Source: Yoonia sp. I 8.24
GTDB taxonomy: Bacteria; Pseudomonadota; Alphaproteobacteria; Rhodobacterales; Rhodobacteraceae
Assembly (NCBI RefSeq): GCF_022096995.1
Contig: NZ_JACXGQ010000006.1
Span: 62,001-126,000, forward strand
Length of the DNA stretch: 64,000 nt
Direction of reading: 5' to 3'
Under the pieces are notes generated by a model, which did not search any database, was not told the DNA's origin, and saw nothing but the letters and a program-made list of their open reading frames with translations. The translations under genes and the position numbers were made by a program. Position 1 is the first letter of the stretch; each line of letters starts with the position of its first letter. Positions 44,365 through 52,845 of the stretch are shown here, in pieces.

Positions 44365-45293
44365 AACGCGGCTTCCAATTGCGCCCAGCGATTGGGTGCA
44401 GGTAACCCAAGGCGCAGCCAATCGGGCGCATAGGGGAATGTGCGTGACCAGACATGATGCTGCGCAAGCTGATGTTGCGCGGCGCTGGCGTCTTTGACTT
44501 TGTAGAGCCGAAACAGCGTGGTGCCACCTAAAATCTCTGCGCCGTTTCCGGTCAGTAAGTGATCAAGCCGATCTGCATCCCCTGCAAGCCGTGTGCGCGT
44601 TTCATCTGCCCAAGCAGGGTCTGCCAGTGCTTCGGCACCAATGGCCAATGCAGGGCCAGATATTTGCCAAGGACCCAAGAGATCGGTCAGTTTCGCAATA
44701 ATCGCCGGGTCCCCAATCGCAAAGCCTAGCCGCAATCCAGCTAGGCCCCAAAACTTGCCAAAGCTTTTTAGCACGACAGTGCCGGGGCGGGTTGCCAGAT
44801 GGACGAGCGTTTTGCCGGGCGCGACATCACCGAAGCTTTCGTCGATGATTGTGATGGGGGCGTTCAAGTCGGTTTCGGGCCATTCGTGGCCATCGGGATT
44901 GTTCGGATGCACCGCGACCATCGCGTCATGCGGCGGATCCATCGTCCAACCAGCGGCTTGAAATGCCGCGCCGTGTTCGTTGTAGGTGGGGCCGGGGATA
45001 TGTACGTTCTGACCGCTAAGCGCGTGGGGCAGGGCTGCAATAATCGCCGATGCGCCTGTCGCGCCGATCATCGCGGCATTCTTTGGGATGTTCCAATAGC
45101 TGCGCGCAAGGGCATACAGCCGCGCAAACGCGGCCTGATCCGGCAATGCAGTCCAAGCGTCATCTGGAAGCTGCGGTAGCGGATAGGGCACGGGATTTAT
45201 CCCGGTTGACAGGTCAAGCCATTCGGCACGCGTCCCGCCATAGGTCGCGATCGCTGCATCAATGCCCCCGCCGTGGTCGCGTTTTTCGTTCAT
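44361..45293 (-). CDS. cobC: CobC-type threonine-phosphate decarboxylase-like aminotransferase
   Basis: 310-aa fold-I PLP enzyme of the CobC/CobD(Salmonella) class, which makes (R)-1-amino-2-propanol phosphate from L-threonine phosphate for the nucleotide loop of B12. Seen: HGGGIDAAIATYGG and WLDLSTGINPVPYP at the N terminus, IDESFGD, and the PLP lysine in KSFGKFWGLAGLRLGFA. The start overlaps the DUF1636 stop (ATGA), and the stop overlaps cbiB, so the three genes are coupled. Confidence 0.92.
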   Translation of the reverse strand: MNEKRDHGGGIDAAIATYGGTRAEWLDLSTGINPVPYPLPQLPDDAWTALPDQAAFARLYALARSYWNIPKNAAMIGATGASAIIAALPHALSGQNVHIPGPTYNEHGAAFQAAGWTMDPPHDAMVAVHPNNPDGHEWPETDLNAPITIIDESFGDVAPGKTLVHLATRPGTVVLKSFGKFWGLAGLRLGFAIGDPAIIAKLTDLLGPWQISGPALAIGAEALADPAWADETRTRLAGDADRLDHLLTGNGAEILGGTTLFRLYKVKDASAAQHQLAQHHVWSRTFPYAPDWLRLGLPAPNRWAQLEAAF

Positions 45294-45664
45294 TCTGTAT
45301 CCGGAAGCGGTGGGTGACGGGTCACAAAATGCCCTTTGATGGATTGCGGCCAGTCGCGGTAAGGTACTTGTCCGGTTTCGCTTGCGCTATGCGATAGCGC
45401 GTAGGCGACAATCCCGGAGGCCGCTTCAGCGTTAGGCTCGAATTCGCCAAGGGTGTAATTCAACTTTCCGTTTGCCTGGATCGCGATGTTGCACCCGCGC
45501 TTGCATCCCATCAAACACGAAACCCGGCGGGTTTTTACGTCAGTTAGCCCTGTTGCTGTCGCTTCGACCAATGTCGCAAGCAGTTCGCCGTCGGTATGTT
45601 CTTGTGCACTGGCGTCCCAGCCTTCGCGCTTACAGGTGTCGCAGATTGTGATCCAAGTTGTCAT
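45290..45664 (-). CDS. DUF1636 metal-binding (ferredoxin-like) protein
   Basis: 124-aa soluble protein of the DUF1636 family, with a thioredoxin-like ferredoxin appearance. Cysteines C8-x2-C11 (ICDTCKREG) and C50-x3-C54-x3-C58 (CLMGCKRGC) could hold an iron-sulfur cluster or another metal. A C-terminal WPQSIKGHFVTRHPP tail follows. It is the first gene of the DUF1636-cobC-cbiB operon. The family often travels with B12 or cobalt genes, but its reaction is unknown. Confidence 0.85.
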   Translation of the reverse strand: MTTWITICDTCKREGWDASAQEHTDGELLATLVEATATGLTDVKTRRVSCLMGCKRGCNIAIQANGKLNYTLGEFEPNAEAASGIVAYALSHSASETGQVPYRDWPQSIKGHFVTRHPPLPDTE

Positions 45665-45869
45665 TCATATTGCCCGTTTGTTGCTGACTGCACTTCAAGC
45701 GGAAATTCGCTTGCAGCACAAGGTTTTGTAAAAATGACTGTCTTTTGGTATAGGTTCTCAATGGCCGTTAACCATTCGTTAGGGAATTCAGACGACTTCT
45801 CGTCCAGCGAGATTCAAACTTAATTTGAATGCGCTATAAAAATTAGATTAATTGACGACCGGAGACTTC

Positions 45870-46250
45870 ATGCACGTCCTCATAGCGCAAAGTGATATCA
45901 ATTTAGGGAGGCTGTGGAAACAGCATCTTGAGCGTTTGCGCGCGCAGGTAACATTAGTGCAAACAGGAGAACTTGCGATTTCCGCGTTAGAAGACCAAGT
46001 GTTCGATGTGATCGTGCTTGATCTCGTGTTGCAAGAGGGCGGCGCGTTGGCCGTTGCAGATGTCGCGAGCTACCGCCAGCCAAAGGCAAATGTCGTCTTC
46101 GTGACCAATACCTCGTTCTTTTCGGATGGCTCGATCTTTAACCATAGCCCGAACGCGCGTGCGTTTATCGAAAGTACGACATCGCCCACTGACCTTGCCG
46201 CGATTGTTGAACATTATGGCCAGCCTAGCCCCGAAAATGCGGCGCATTAA
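45870..46250 (+). CDS. Stand-alone receiver-domain protein (degenerate)
   Basis: 126-aa CheY-like receiver with no output domain. The start at 45870 has a GGAG site. The phosphoacceptor-type Asp51 (VIVLDLVL) and Thr79 (FVTNT) are kept. The usual acidic pair after strand 1 is reduced (QSD at 7-9), and the conserved Lys of the K-P motif is replaced (TTSP, about 103-106). Phosphotransfer may be weak or absent. No kinase lies nearby. It ends 26 nt inside the convergent glutathione-transferase gene. The 205-nt upstream gap is AT-rich and should hold its promoter. Confidence 0.82.
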   Translation: MHVLIAQSDINLGRLWKQHLERLRAQVTLVQTGELAISALEDQVFDVIVLDLVLQEGGALAVADVASYRQPKANVVFVTNTSFFSDGSIFNHSPNARAFIESTTSPTDLAAIVEHYGQPSPENAAH

Positions 46251-47199
46251 AGTCGATCACAGGGTTGATCGGGATAATGCGGCTAGGGTTAATCGTGTCG
46301 TGGCTATAATGATAATGCCGTACGATGTGGTCCATATTGACGGTCGCTGCGACACCGTCCCATTGAAATAATTCGCGAGTGAATCCCATCAGATTTGGGT
46401 AGTCGATGATACGCTTGCGGTTACATTTGAAGTGCAAATGGTAAACCGCGTCAAAACGAATAAGTGTCGTCCACAGCCGCCAATCGGCCTCTGTGAGACG
46501 ATCCCCCATCAGATAGCGCTGCGTTGAAAGGCGTTGCTCCAACCACTCTAAACTGTCGAAAAGCGGCCCAACCGCTGCATCATAGGCAGACTGGGTGGTC
46601 GCAAACCCGGCTTTATATACTCCGTTATTCACAGTGTTATAGATTCGGGCATTCACCTGTTGGATGGCATCGCGCAGGTCGCTAGGCCAATAATCATCCG
46701 TGTTGCCGGTAATGCCGTCAAAGGCACTGTTGAACATGCGGATGATTTCTTCGGATTCGTTCGACACGATTGTACCGCGTTGCTTGTCCCACAAGATCGG
46801 AACGGTGACGCGCCCTGAAATGGTTGGGTCCGCCTTCAGGTAAATGTCGCGGGCGAAGGGCAAATCGAACAAGGTGTCGCCTGTTGCCCCGTCGAAATCG
46901 CTTGCGAAGGTCCAACCATCTGACAGCATATCGGGATGTACGACTGACACGGATATATGGTCGCTCAACCCTTTGATCGCGCGAAAGATCATTGTGCGGT
47001 GCGCCCAAGGGCAAGCATGAGAAACATACAGATGATAGCGCCCGCTTTGCGCAGTGAACCCTTCAGACCCAGATGGGCCAGCGCTGCCGTCGGGTGTGAT
47101 CCAATTGCGAAACGCCGTGGTTGAGCGCACAAATGCGCCGCCCGATGTTTTGGTATCATACCAAGTGTCTTGCCAAACGCCGTCAACCAATTGGCCCAT
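46225..47199 (-). CDS. Glutathionyl-hydroquinone reductase (Xi-class GST)
   Basis: 324-aa glutathione-transferase-like enzyme (YqjG/PcpF family) reducing glutathionyl-hydroquinones. The catalytic Cys63 is in SHACPWAHRTMIFR. NSFSRSF-type features are seen as VPILWDKQRGTIVSNESEEIIRM, and the C-terminal helical domain has RWLWT-like ADWRLWTTLIRFDAVYHLHFKCN. An AGGACGGA site precedes the ATG. It probably detoxifies quinone conjugates. Confidence 0.93.
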   Translation of the reverse strand: MGQLVDGVWQDTWYDTKTSGGAFVRSTTAFRNWITPDGSAGPSGSEGFTAQSGRYHLYVSHACPWAHRTMIFRAIKGLSDHISVSVVHPDMLSDGWTFASDFDGATGDTLFDLPFARDIYLKADPTISGRVTVPILWDKQRGTIVSNESEEIIRMFNSAFDGITGNTDDYWPSDLRDAIQQVNARIYNTVNNGVYKAGFATTQSAYDAAVGPLFDSLEWLEQRLSTQRYLMGDRLTEADWRLWTTLIRFDAVYHLHFKCNRKRIIDYPNLMGFTRELFQWDGVAATVNMDHIVRHYHYSHDTINPSRIIPINPVIDFNAPHFRG

Positions 47200-47368
47200 T
47201 GTTCCGTCCTTATCTTTACGTGCAGCGTTGGTAGCCGAAGTCTGCGCGCAAACCTATCCCGCTTTGGGCGCAGGATGCGTGCGTAGCTGCACAGGTCAAA
47301 TGCTGCATCTGCAAAATATCTTCCTGCGTGGGGTTGCATCCCGGCGCTGCAACGATGAAGCTAAACGC

Positions 47369-48142
47369 ATGAAGGCAGCTACTTCACTGGTCGTTTTTTC
47401 CGATCTCGACGGGACATTGTTGGATCATGATACCTATGCATGGTCTGCGGCTACACCAGCATTGGCCGCGCTTTGCCGGGTTAATGCGCCGCTAATTCTA
47501 TCAAGCAGTAAGACGGCGGTTGAGATTGCAAAAATTCAATCCGATTTGGATATTATTGGGACGCCAGCAATTGTTGAAAATGGCGCAGGCTTGTTGGGAA
47601 TGGACCGCACCGCCGATGACTACGCACGTCTGCGCGATATCCTGAACACGCTCCCCGCCCAATTGCGCAGCCCATTCGAAGGGTTCGGCGATATGGATGC
47701 CGCGCGTATTGCGCAGATCACGGGGCTGAGCCCTGCCGGGGCCGCGGACGCAAAATCGCGCGCCTATTCGGAACCGGGCCTTTGGTCTGGTGATAGCGAA
47801 AGCCGCACCGCATTTGTCACCGCGCTCGCAGATCACGGTGTTTTCGCCCGCGAAGGTGGCCGTTTCTTAACCCTGTCATTCGGCGCGACAAAGGCCGACG
47901 GCATGGCGCAGATTATAGACACCTATAGACCGCAGCATACAATCGCACTGGGCGACGCACCCAATGATATCGAAATGCTGGGTGCCGCCGAATATGGCGT
48001 TGTGATCGCCAACCCGTCGCGCGCGCCGTTGCCGCCATTGCCCGGCGAGCCATCACCCCACATCATCCGCACAACGCAGCCTGGCCCCGAAGGTTGGAAC
48101 GCCGCTGTGCTGACCCTTCTTCAACGGCTTAACTTAGACTAA
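47369..48142 (+). CDS. Mannosyl-3-phosphoglycerate phosphatase family HAD hydrolase
   Basis: 257-aa HAD-superfamily phosphatase of the MPGP branch. Motif I FSDLDGTLLDHDTY carries the nucleophile Asp, motif II is SSSKT, and motif IV is GDAPNDIEMLG. The ATG chosen starts the domain; the frame is open for 105 codons upstream, but those codons overlap the start of the divergent gene and look non-coding. The next gene is a GT81-like glycosyltransferase. The two should make glucosylglycerate or mannosylglycerate, a compatible solute. Confidence 0.85.
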   Translation: MKAATSLVVFSDLDGTLLDHDTYAWSAATPALAALCRVNAPLILSSSKTAVEIAKIQSDLDIIGTPAIVENGAGLLGMDRTADDYARLRDILNTLPAQLRSPFEGFGDMDAARIAQITGLSPAGAADAKSRAYSEPGLWSGDSESRTAFVTALADHGVFAREGGRFLTLSFGATKADGMAQIIDTYRPQHTIALGDAPNDIEMLGAAEYGVVIANPSRAPLPPLPGEPSPHIIRTTQPGPEGWNAAVLTLLQRLNLD

Positions 48143-48158
48143 GAAAGAGAACTCCCGC

Positions 48159-49379
48159 ATGGTTGATTTTCATCAAAACGGAAACATCGCAACGCTGCAC
48201 AACCTGCGGACACGCTCCAATGCGGATATGACCCATGCGCTCGAAACATTTGCGCAGACGCGCAAGATGTCTTTGATTTTGCCCTGCCTCTATTCCGAGC
48301 TTGAAACCGACGCGATGCCAAACATCTTAGAGGAACTGTCAAAGGTCACCTATCTGCACCGCATCATCATCGGTCTAGACCGCGCGACCGAAGACCAGTT
48401 TCGCCATGCAAAGAAATTCTTTGAAGGACTGAACCAAAATCACGTGGTGATTTGGAACGACAGCCCGCGCATGAAAGCGCTTGAAACGCGGCTCGCCGAT
48501 TTGGGCCTTGCGCCGACCGAACAGGGCAAAGGCAAGAACGTTTGGGCCTCGTTGGGTTATTTGATTGGGTGTCAGGATAGTGCAGTAATGGCGATCCACG
48601 ACTGCGATATTTTGACCTATACCAACGACATGCTTGCGCGGTTGGTGTACCCGGTCGCGAACCCCACGTTCCCTTATCAGGTGGCCAAAGGATATTACGC
48701 CCGGATCGGCAATGACAAATTGAACGGTCGGGTGACTCGGCTTTTGGTCAGTCCTTTGTTGATCGCGCTGAAGCGGGTGATCGGGGACCGTGATTATATC
48801 GATTACCTGCGTAGCTTCCGCTATCCGCTGTCGGGCGAATTTGCAATGCGCACGAATATCTTACCGGATTTGCGCATCCCGTCTGATTGGGGGCTGGAAA
48901 TCGGGGTCTTGTCAGAGGCGTGGCGAAACCTAGCGCCGAAAGCCGTGTGTCAGGTCGAAATCGCCGATGCTTATGACCACAAGCACCAAGATCTTAGCCC
49001 CGAAGATGCCGCCGCCGGGTTGAACCGGATGTCGATTGATATTTGCAAAGCCATTTTCCGCAAACTGGCGGCAGATGGCACAGTCTTTACCGCCAATGTG
49101 TTCCGTACGCTTAAAGCGACATACTATCGCAGCGCGCTTGATCTGCTTGAAGCCTATTATAACGATGCTGAAATGAACGGGTTGACGATTGACCGCCATG
49201 CCGAAGAACGGTCAATTGAGCTATTCGCCGAAAATATCATGCGTGCAGGGCAGTTTTTCTTAGAAAACCCGCATGAAACGCCGTTTATTCCGACATGGAA
49301 CCGGGTGCACGCGGCCGATCCAGATTTTTTACGGGAAATGCAAGATGCGGTCGCCGCGGATACGGCAGAGTTTGCGTGA
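48159..49379 (+). CDS. Glucosyl-3-phosphoglycerate synthase-like glycosyltransferase (GT81)
   Basis: 406-aa GT-A glycosyltransferase. SLILPCLYSELE starts the nucleotide-sugar fold. The metal-binding DxD is seen as IHDCDILTY near residue 147, and LRSFRYPLSGEFAMR plus WGLEIGVLSEAW match GpgS/mannosyl-phosphoglycerate synthase-like enzymes. It should transfer a hexose from a nucleotide donor to 3-phosphoglycerate; the partner phosphatase lies 16 nt upstream. Glucose is more likely than mannose from the family, but the donor is not proven. Confidence 0.8.
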   Translation: MVDFHQNGNIATLHNLRTRSNADMTHALETFAQTRKMSLILPCLYSELETDAMPNILEELSKVTYLHRIIIGLDRATEDQFRHAKKFFEGLNQNHVVIWNDSPRMKALETRLADLGLAPTEQGKGKNVWASLGYLIGCQDSAVMAIHDCDILTYTNDMLARLVYPVANPTFPYQVAKGYYARIGNDKLNGRVTRLLVSPLLIALKRVIGDRDYIDYLRSFRYPLSGEFAMRTNILPDLRIPSDWGLEIGVLSEAWRNLAPKAVCQVEIADAYDHKHQDLSPEDAAAGLNRMSIDICKAIFRKLAADGTVFTANVFRTLKATYYRSALDLLEAYYNDAEMNGLTIDRHAEERSIELFAENIMRAGQFFLENPHETPFIPTWNRVHAADPDFLREMQDAVAADTAEFA

Positions 49380-49582
49380 CGCCGCGGACAGGCGTCTAAG
49401 CGCCGCTTATCTGATTGCTCAGACCGCGCGCGCACCTTATACGACTCGCTAGACGAAGCCCTTTCAGGGCCAGAACGGTTGGAGGCGCGGCGGTCGACCC
49501 AAAAAGGGGACCAAAGCACCGCGTCGTCACATCCTGCATTTTTGCGGGACCTCTGGTCATGAACCCACAACGGAGAGATCAG
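49380..49582. other. Gap before the small exported protein and cbiX operon
   Basis: 203 nt with no convincing gene. It contains a small GCCCTTTCAGGGC hairpin near 49460. I looked for a B12 box here, because cob genes follow, and did not find one. Confidence 0.5.
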
Positions 49583-49798
49583 ATGCGCCTATTGCTAACC
49601 TCAATCCTAGTCATGACCGGCTCTGCCGCGACGGCTCATCCCGGCCATTGGGCCGAAGCCGCTGGCCACGATCATTGGGCCGCAGGCATCGCGATTGGGT
49701 TGGCTGGTTTGGCGGCACTTTTGGGTGCCGCAAAGGGCAAGAAAGAAAAAGAAAACGTCGACGAGGGTGAAGAAGAGCCCGAAGGCGAAGCTGCATGA
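49583..49798 (+). CDS. Small exported His-containing protein (DUF6732-like)
   Basis: 71-aa protein starting at an ATG with a GGAGAG site. A signal peptide (LLLTSILVMTGSAATA) is followed by HPGHWAEAAGHDHW, which could bind metal, then one membrane segment (GIAIGLAGLAALLGAA) and an acidic, Glu-rich tail. It resembles small proteins I recall as DUF6732. Its stop overlaps the cbiX start (ATGA), so it belongs to the B12 operon and may handle cobalt. Confidence 0.7.
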   Translation: MRLLLTSILVMTGSAATAHPGHWAEAAGHDHWAAGIAIGLAGLAALLGAAKGKKEKENVDEGEEEPEGEAA

Positions 49799-51012
49799 AA
49801 ACCGGGGTTATGATTTGCGGCCACGGGTCGCGCAGCCAATCCGCCGTTGATGAATTTGCGACGCTCGCTGAAAAATTGCCGGCCTATCTGCCTGACGATT
49901 GGTTGACAGACTATGGCTATTTGGAATTTGCGAACCCTGTGATCCGCGACGGGTTGGACCGGCTGCGTGAGGCAGGCTGCGAACAAATTTTGGCGGTGCC
50001 GGGGATGCTATTTGCGGCGATGCACGCGAAGAACGATATCCCCACTGTTCTCAATACCTATGCGACGAAACATGGCGTCAAGGTCAGCTATGGCCGCGAA
50101 TTGGGGGTCGATCCCAAAATGATTGCCGCCGCCGCTGGCCGCATCCAAGAGGCCGTCGATCAAGCCAATACCGATCACGGCGCGCTACCGCTGACCGAAA
50201 CCTGCTTGGTGGTGATCGGGCGTGGGGCCTCTGACCCCGACGCCAACGGCAACGTGTCCAAAGTCGCGCGCATGCTGCAAGAAGGCATGGGCTTTGGCTG
50301 GTGCGAAGTCGGCTATTCCGGTGTCACCTTCCCGCTGGTTGAACCTTGCCTGACACATGTTGCGATGTTGCCTTACAAACGTGTCATTGTGTTCCCCTAT
50401 TTCTTGTTCTCAGGTATTTTGATCGACCGGATTTACGGTTTCACTGATCAGGTCGCCGCCCAAAATCCGGGTATTGATTTCATCAAAGCTGGCTATTTAG
50501 GGGATCACCCAAAGGTGCTCGAGACCTTTGCCGAACGCATTATGGAACAAAACAGCGACACGCCGCCGCCCAATTGCGGAATTTGTGGCTATCGCAGTCA
50601 GGTGCTTGCGCTTGAAGACGGCAAGAACCACGCGATCTCTGTCGAAGACCGCAGTCACCCTGCGTTTGGTGCGGTGCCCCCCCCTACTTGCGTTTTGTGC
50701 AAATACCGGACCCAAGTGCTTGGCTTTGAGGCCGAGGTCGGCGCCGTCCAAGAAAGTCATCACCACCACGTCGAAGGCCAAGGCGCCAATGCGCCCGGTT
50801 CAAACGTGGCTGATTGTCGGATGTGCGATAGCTTTTGCACTGGGATGTGTCGGTTAGAGGCGGCGCATGATCACCATCACCATCACCACGATCACGACCA
50901 TGATCATACACACCACCACCATCACGACCACGATCATCACCATGCGGTCTATCCGCATGCAGACCATCCGCATGGCCCCGAAAGCGCGCGCAAGACGCCA
51001 GTGAAATCCTGA
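49795..51012 (+). CDS. cbiX: CbiX-type chelatase with cysteine pairs and a His-rich tail
   Basis: 405-aa protein. Residues 1-250 are a duplicated CbiX/SirB chelatase fold (MICGHGSRS; EPCLTHVAMLPYKRVIVFPYFLFSG). After this come two repeats with CxxC: C261/C264 in NCGICGYRSQVL and C299/C302 in TCVLCKYRTQVL. Next is C341-x2-C344-x3-C348-x3-C352, and then a His/Asp-rich tail from about residue 356 to 392. The long CbiX of Bacillus also carries a His-rich region and an iron-sulfur motif. It would insert cobalt into sirohydrochlorin, an early-insertion (anaerobic-route) step. Its role next to a CobN pathway is unclear. Confidence 0.85.
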   Translation: MKTGVMICGHGSRSQSAVDEFATLAEKLPAYLPDDWLTDYGYLEFANPVIRDGLDRLREAGCEQILAVPGMLFAAMHAKNDIPTVLNTYATKHGVKVSYGRELGVDPKMIAAAAGRIQEAVDQANTDHGALPLTETCLVVIGRGASDPDANGNVSKVARMLQEGMGFGWCEVGYSGVTFPLVEPCLTHVAMLPYKRVIVFPYFLFSGILIDRIYGFTDQVAAQNPGIDFIKAGYLGDHPKVLETFAERIMEQNSDTPPPNCGICGYRSQVLALEDGKNHAISVEDRSHPAFGAVPPPTCVLCKYRTQVLGFEAEVGAVQESHHHHVEGQGANAPGSNVADCRMCDSFCTGMCRLEAAHDHHHHHHDHDHDHTHHHHHDHDHHHAVYPHADHPHGPESARKTPVKS

Positions 51013-51014
51013 AG

Positions 51015-51650
51015 ATGCGCCCTTACGAAAAAGACCCGACCGCGATTTACGCGCAAAGCTTTGCGACTGTGCGTGCAGAGGCGCGGTTGGAACGTTTTAC
51101 GCCTGAAATGCGCCCCTTGATCACGCGGGTCATTCACGCCTGCGGCATGGTTGAGGTTGCAGACCGTTTGGCATTTTCTGCGGATGCCTATGCCGCTGGT
51201 CACGCGGCTTTGCAGGCGGGCGCGCCGATCCTGTGCGATTGCGAAATGGTTGGGGCGGGCATTATCCGTCGCTATCTGCCCGCAAATAATGATGTCATTG
51301 TGACCTTGAACCGTGACGGCGTGCCCGCCCGTGCTGCCGACATCGGCAATACGCGGTCAGCGGCGGCGGTTGAGCTGTGGCAAGAGCATCTTGAAAGCGC
51401 GGTTGTCGCCATTGGAAATGCGCCAACGGCCTTGTTTCATTTGCTTGAATTACTGGATGCTGGCTGGCCAAAACCTGCTGTTATCCTTGGGTTTCCCGTG
51501 GGGTTTGTCGGGGCCGCTGAAAGTAAGGCTGAATTGGCTGCAAATCCACGCGGCTGTGACTTTGTTGCGCTGCGTGGGCGGCGTGGTGGGTCTGCGATTG
51601 CCTCGGCAGCGGTGAATGCGCTGGCAGCAGGGTTACCCGAAGATGGCTGA
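51015..51650 (+). CDS. cobH: Precorrin-8X methylmutase
   Basis: 211-aa CobH/CbiC enzyme moving the C11 methyl to C12 to give hydrogenobyrinic acid. The catalytic His is in RVIHACGMVE. ILCDCEMVGAGI, TRSAAAVELW and GFPVGFVGAAESK are diagnostic. It starts 2 nt after the cbiX stop and overlaps cobL by 8 nt. Confidence 0.96.
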   Translation: MRPYEKDPTAIYAQSFATVRAEARLERFTPEMRPLITRVIHACGMVEVADRLAFSADAYAAGHAALQAGAPILCDCEMVGAGIIRRYLPANNDVIVTLNRDGVPARAADIGNTRSAAAVELWQEHLESAVVAIGNAPTALFHLLELLDAGWPKPAVILGFPVGFVGAAESKAELAANPRGCDFVALRGRRGGSAIASAAVNALAAGLPEDG

Positions 51651-52845
51651 TCCATGGCTGCATATTATTGGCATTGGCGAAGATGGTTTGGACGGGTTGA
51701 CCCCGGCTACCCGTGCGGTCGTCGAAGCCGCCGAAGTAATTATCGGCGGTAATCGCCACCATGCGCTTGTTGGGGCGGCACAGGCTGAAAGGCTAGCGTG
51801 GCCTTCGCCTTTTGATGCCATGCTCGAGACAATCGATGGGCTGCGCGGACGACGTGTTGTGGTTTTGGTCACCGGCGATCCGCTGTGGTTTTCGGTCGGC
51901 GCGCGCATAGGGCAGGCGATTGACCCGTCTGAAATCATTTATCATCCGCAACTCTCTGCATTCCAATTGGCCGCAGCCCGGATGGGGTGGTCTTTGCCGG
52001 ATGTTGAAACGCTGACGGTCCACGGACGCCCGGTTGAGCAGATGGTCGCCTTTATCCAACCAGACGCCCGGCTGTTGGTGTTGACAACGGGGGCCGAGAC
52101 CCCTGCGCAAATCGCAGCGTTTTTGACTGAACGTGGCTTTGGCAAATCACGCATGTCTGTGCTGGCCGCGATGGGCGGCAAAGACGAGGCCCGGTTTGAT
52201 GGGCTGGCCGAAGACTGGGACCACACGGTGCCTGCGTTTAATACATTGGCCGTCGAATGTGTCGCCGCCCCTGATGCGGCGCTTTTGCCGCGGGTGCCGG
52301 GGCTTGCGGACAATTTGTTCCAATCTGACGGCACGATGACCAAACAAGAGGTGCGGGCCGCCACTGTCGCAAAACTGATGCCTATGCGCGGCGCGCTTTT
52401 GTGGGATATCGGTACTGGCTGCGGGTCCGTTGCCATCGAATGGATGCGTGCGGCGCGGTATGCCCGTGCGATCGGGATTGAACCACGCGCAGATCGGCGC
52501 AGCATGGCGGCGGCAAATGCACTGGCGCTTGGGGCGCCCAAATTGGCGCTCGTAGACGGCACTGTGCCAGACGCGCTGGCTGGCCTTGATGCCCCAGATG
52601 CGATCTTTATCGGCGGTGGGCTCAGCGTAGAAACCTTCACAGCCGCTTGGGCTGCGCTGCGCCCGTTGGGGCGTTTGGTGGCGAATGCCGTGACGCTTGA
52701 AAGCGAAGCCGTGTTGATTGCGCTCCACAAAGAATACGGCGGTGATTTGGTGAAAATCGCGACGCACCGGGCGGAGCCTGTCGGACGACTGACGGGCTGG
52801 CGCCCCGCAATGACCGTCACGCAATGGAGCCTCGTAAAACGATGA
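51643..52845 (+). CDS. cobL: Precorrin-6Y C5,15-methyltransferase (decarboxylating), CbiE-CbiT type
   Basis: 400-aa bifunctional enzyme. The N-terminal tetrapyrrole methylase (CbiE; HIIGIGEDGLDGLTP) covers about 1-200. The C-terminal Rossmann methyltransferase/decarboxylase (CbiT; LLWDIGTGCGSVAIEWMRA, then IGIEP) covers about 215-400. It methylates C5 and C15 and decarboxylates the acetate at C12. The ATG at 51643 overlaps the cobH end. The stop overlaps the cobI start (ATGA). Confidence 0.96.
   Translation: MADPWLHIIGIGEDGLDGLTPATRAVVEAAEVIIGGNRHHALVGAAQAERLAWPSPFDAMLETIDGLRGRRVVVLVTGDPLWFSVGARIGQAIDPSEIIYHPQLSAFQLAAARMGWSLPDVETLTVHGRPVEQMVAFIQPDARLLVLTTGAETPAQIAAFLTERGFGKSRMSVLAAMGGKDEARFDGLAEDWDHTVPAFNTLAVECVAAPDAALLPRVPGLADNLFQSDGTMTKQEVRAATVAKLMPMRGALLWDIGTGCGSVAIEWMRAARYARAIGIEPRADRRSMAAANALALGAPKLALVDGTVPDALAGLDAPDAIFIGGGLSVETFTAAWAALRPLGRLVANAVTLESEAVLIALHKEYGGDLVKIATHRAEPVGRLTGWRPAMTVTQWSLVKR

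Noticed and set aside
45665-45869. Possible small gene or RNA in the gap before the receiver-domain gene
   Set aside because: AT-rich with no start/ribosome-site combination and no conserved RNA motif; treated as promoter region.
49380-49582. A second cobalamin riboswitch before the cbiX operon
   Set aside because: No B12 box or CCACTG-type core could be found by eye on the plus strand.
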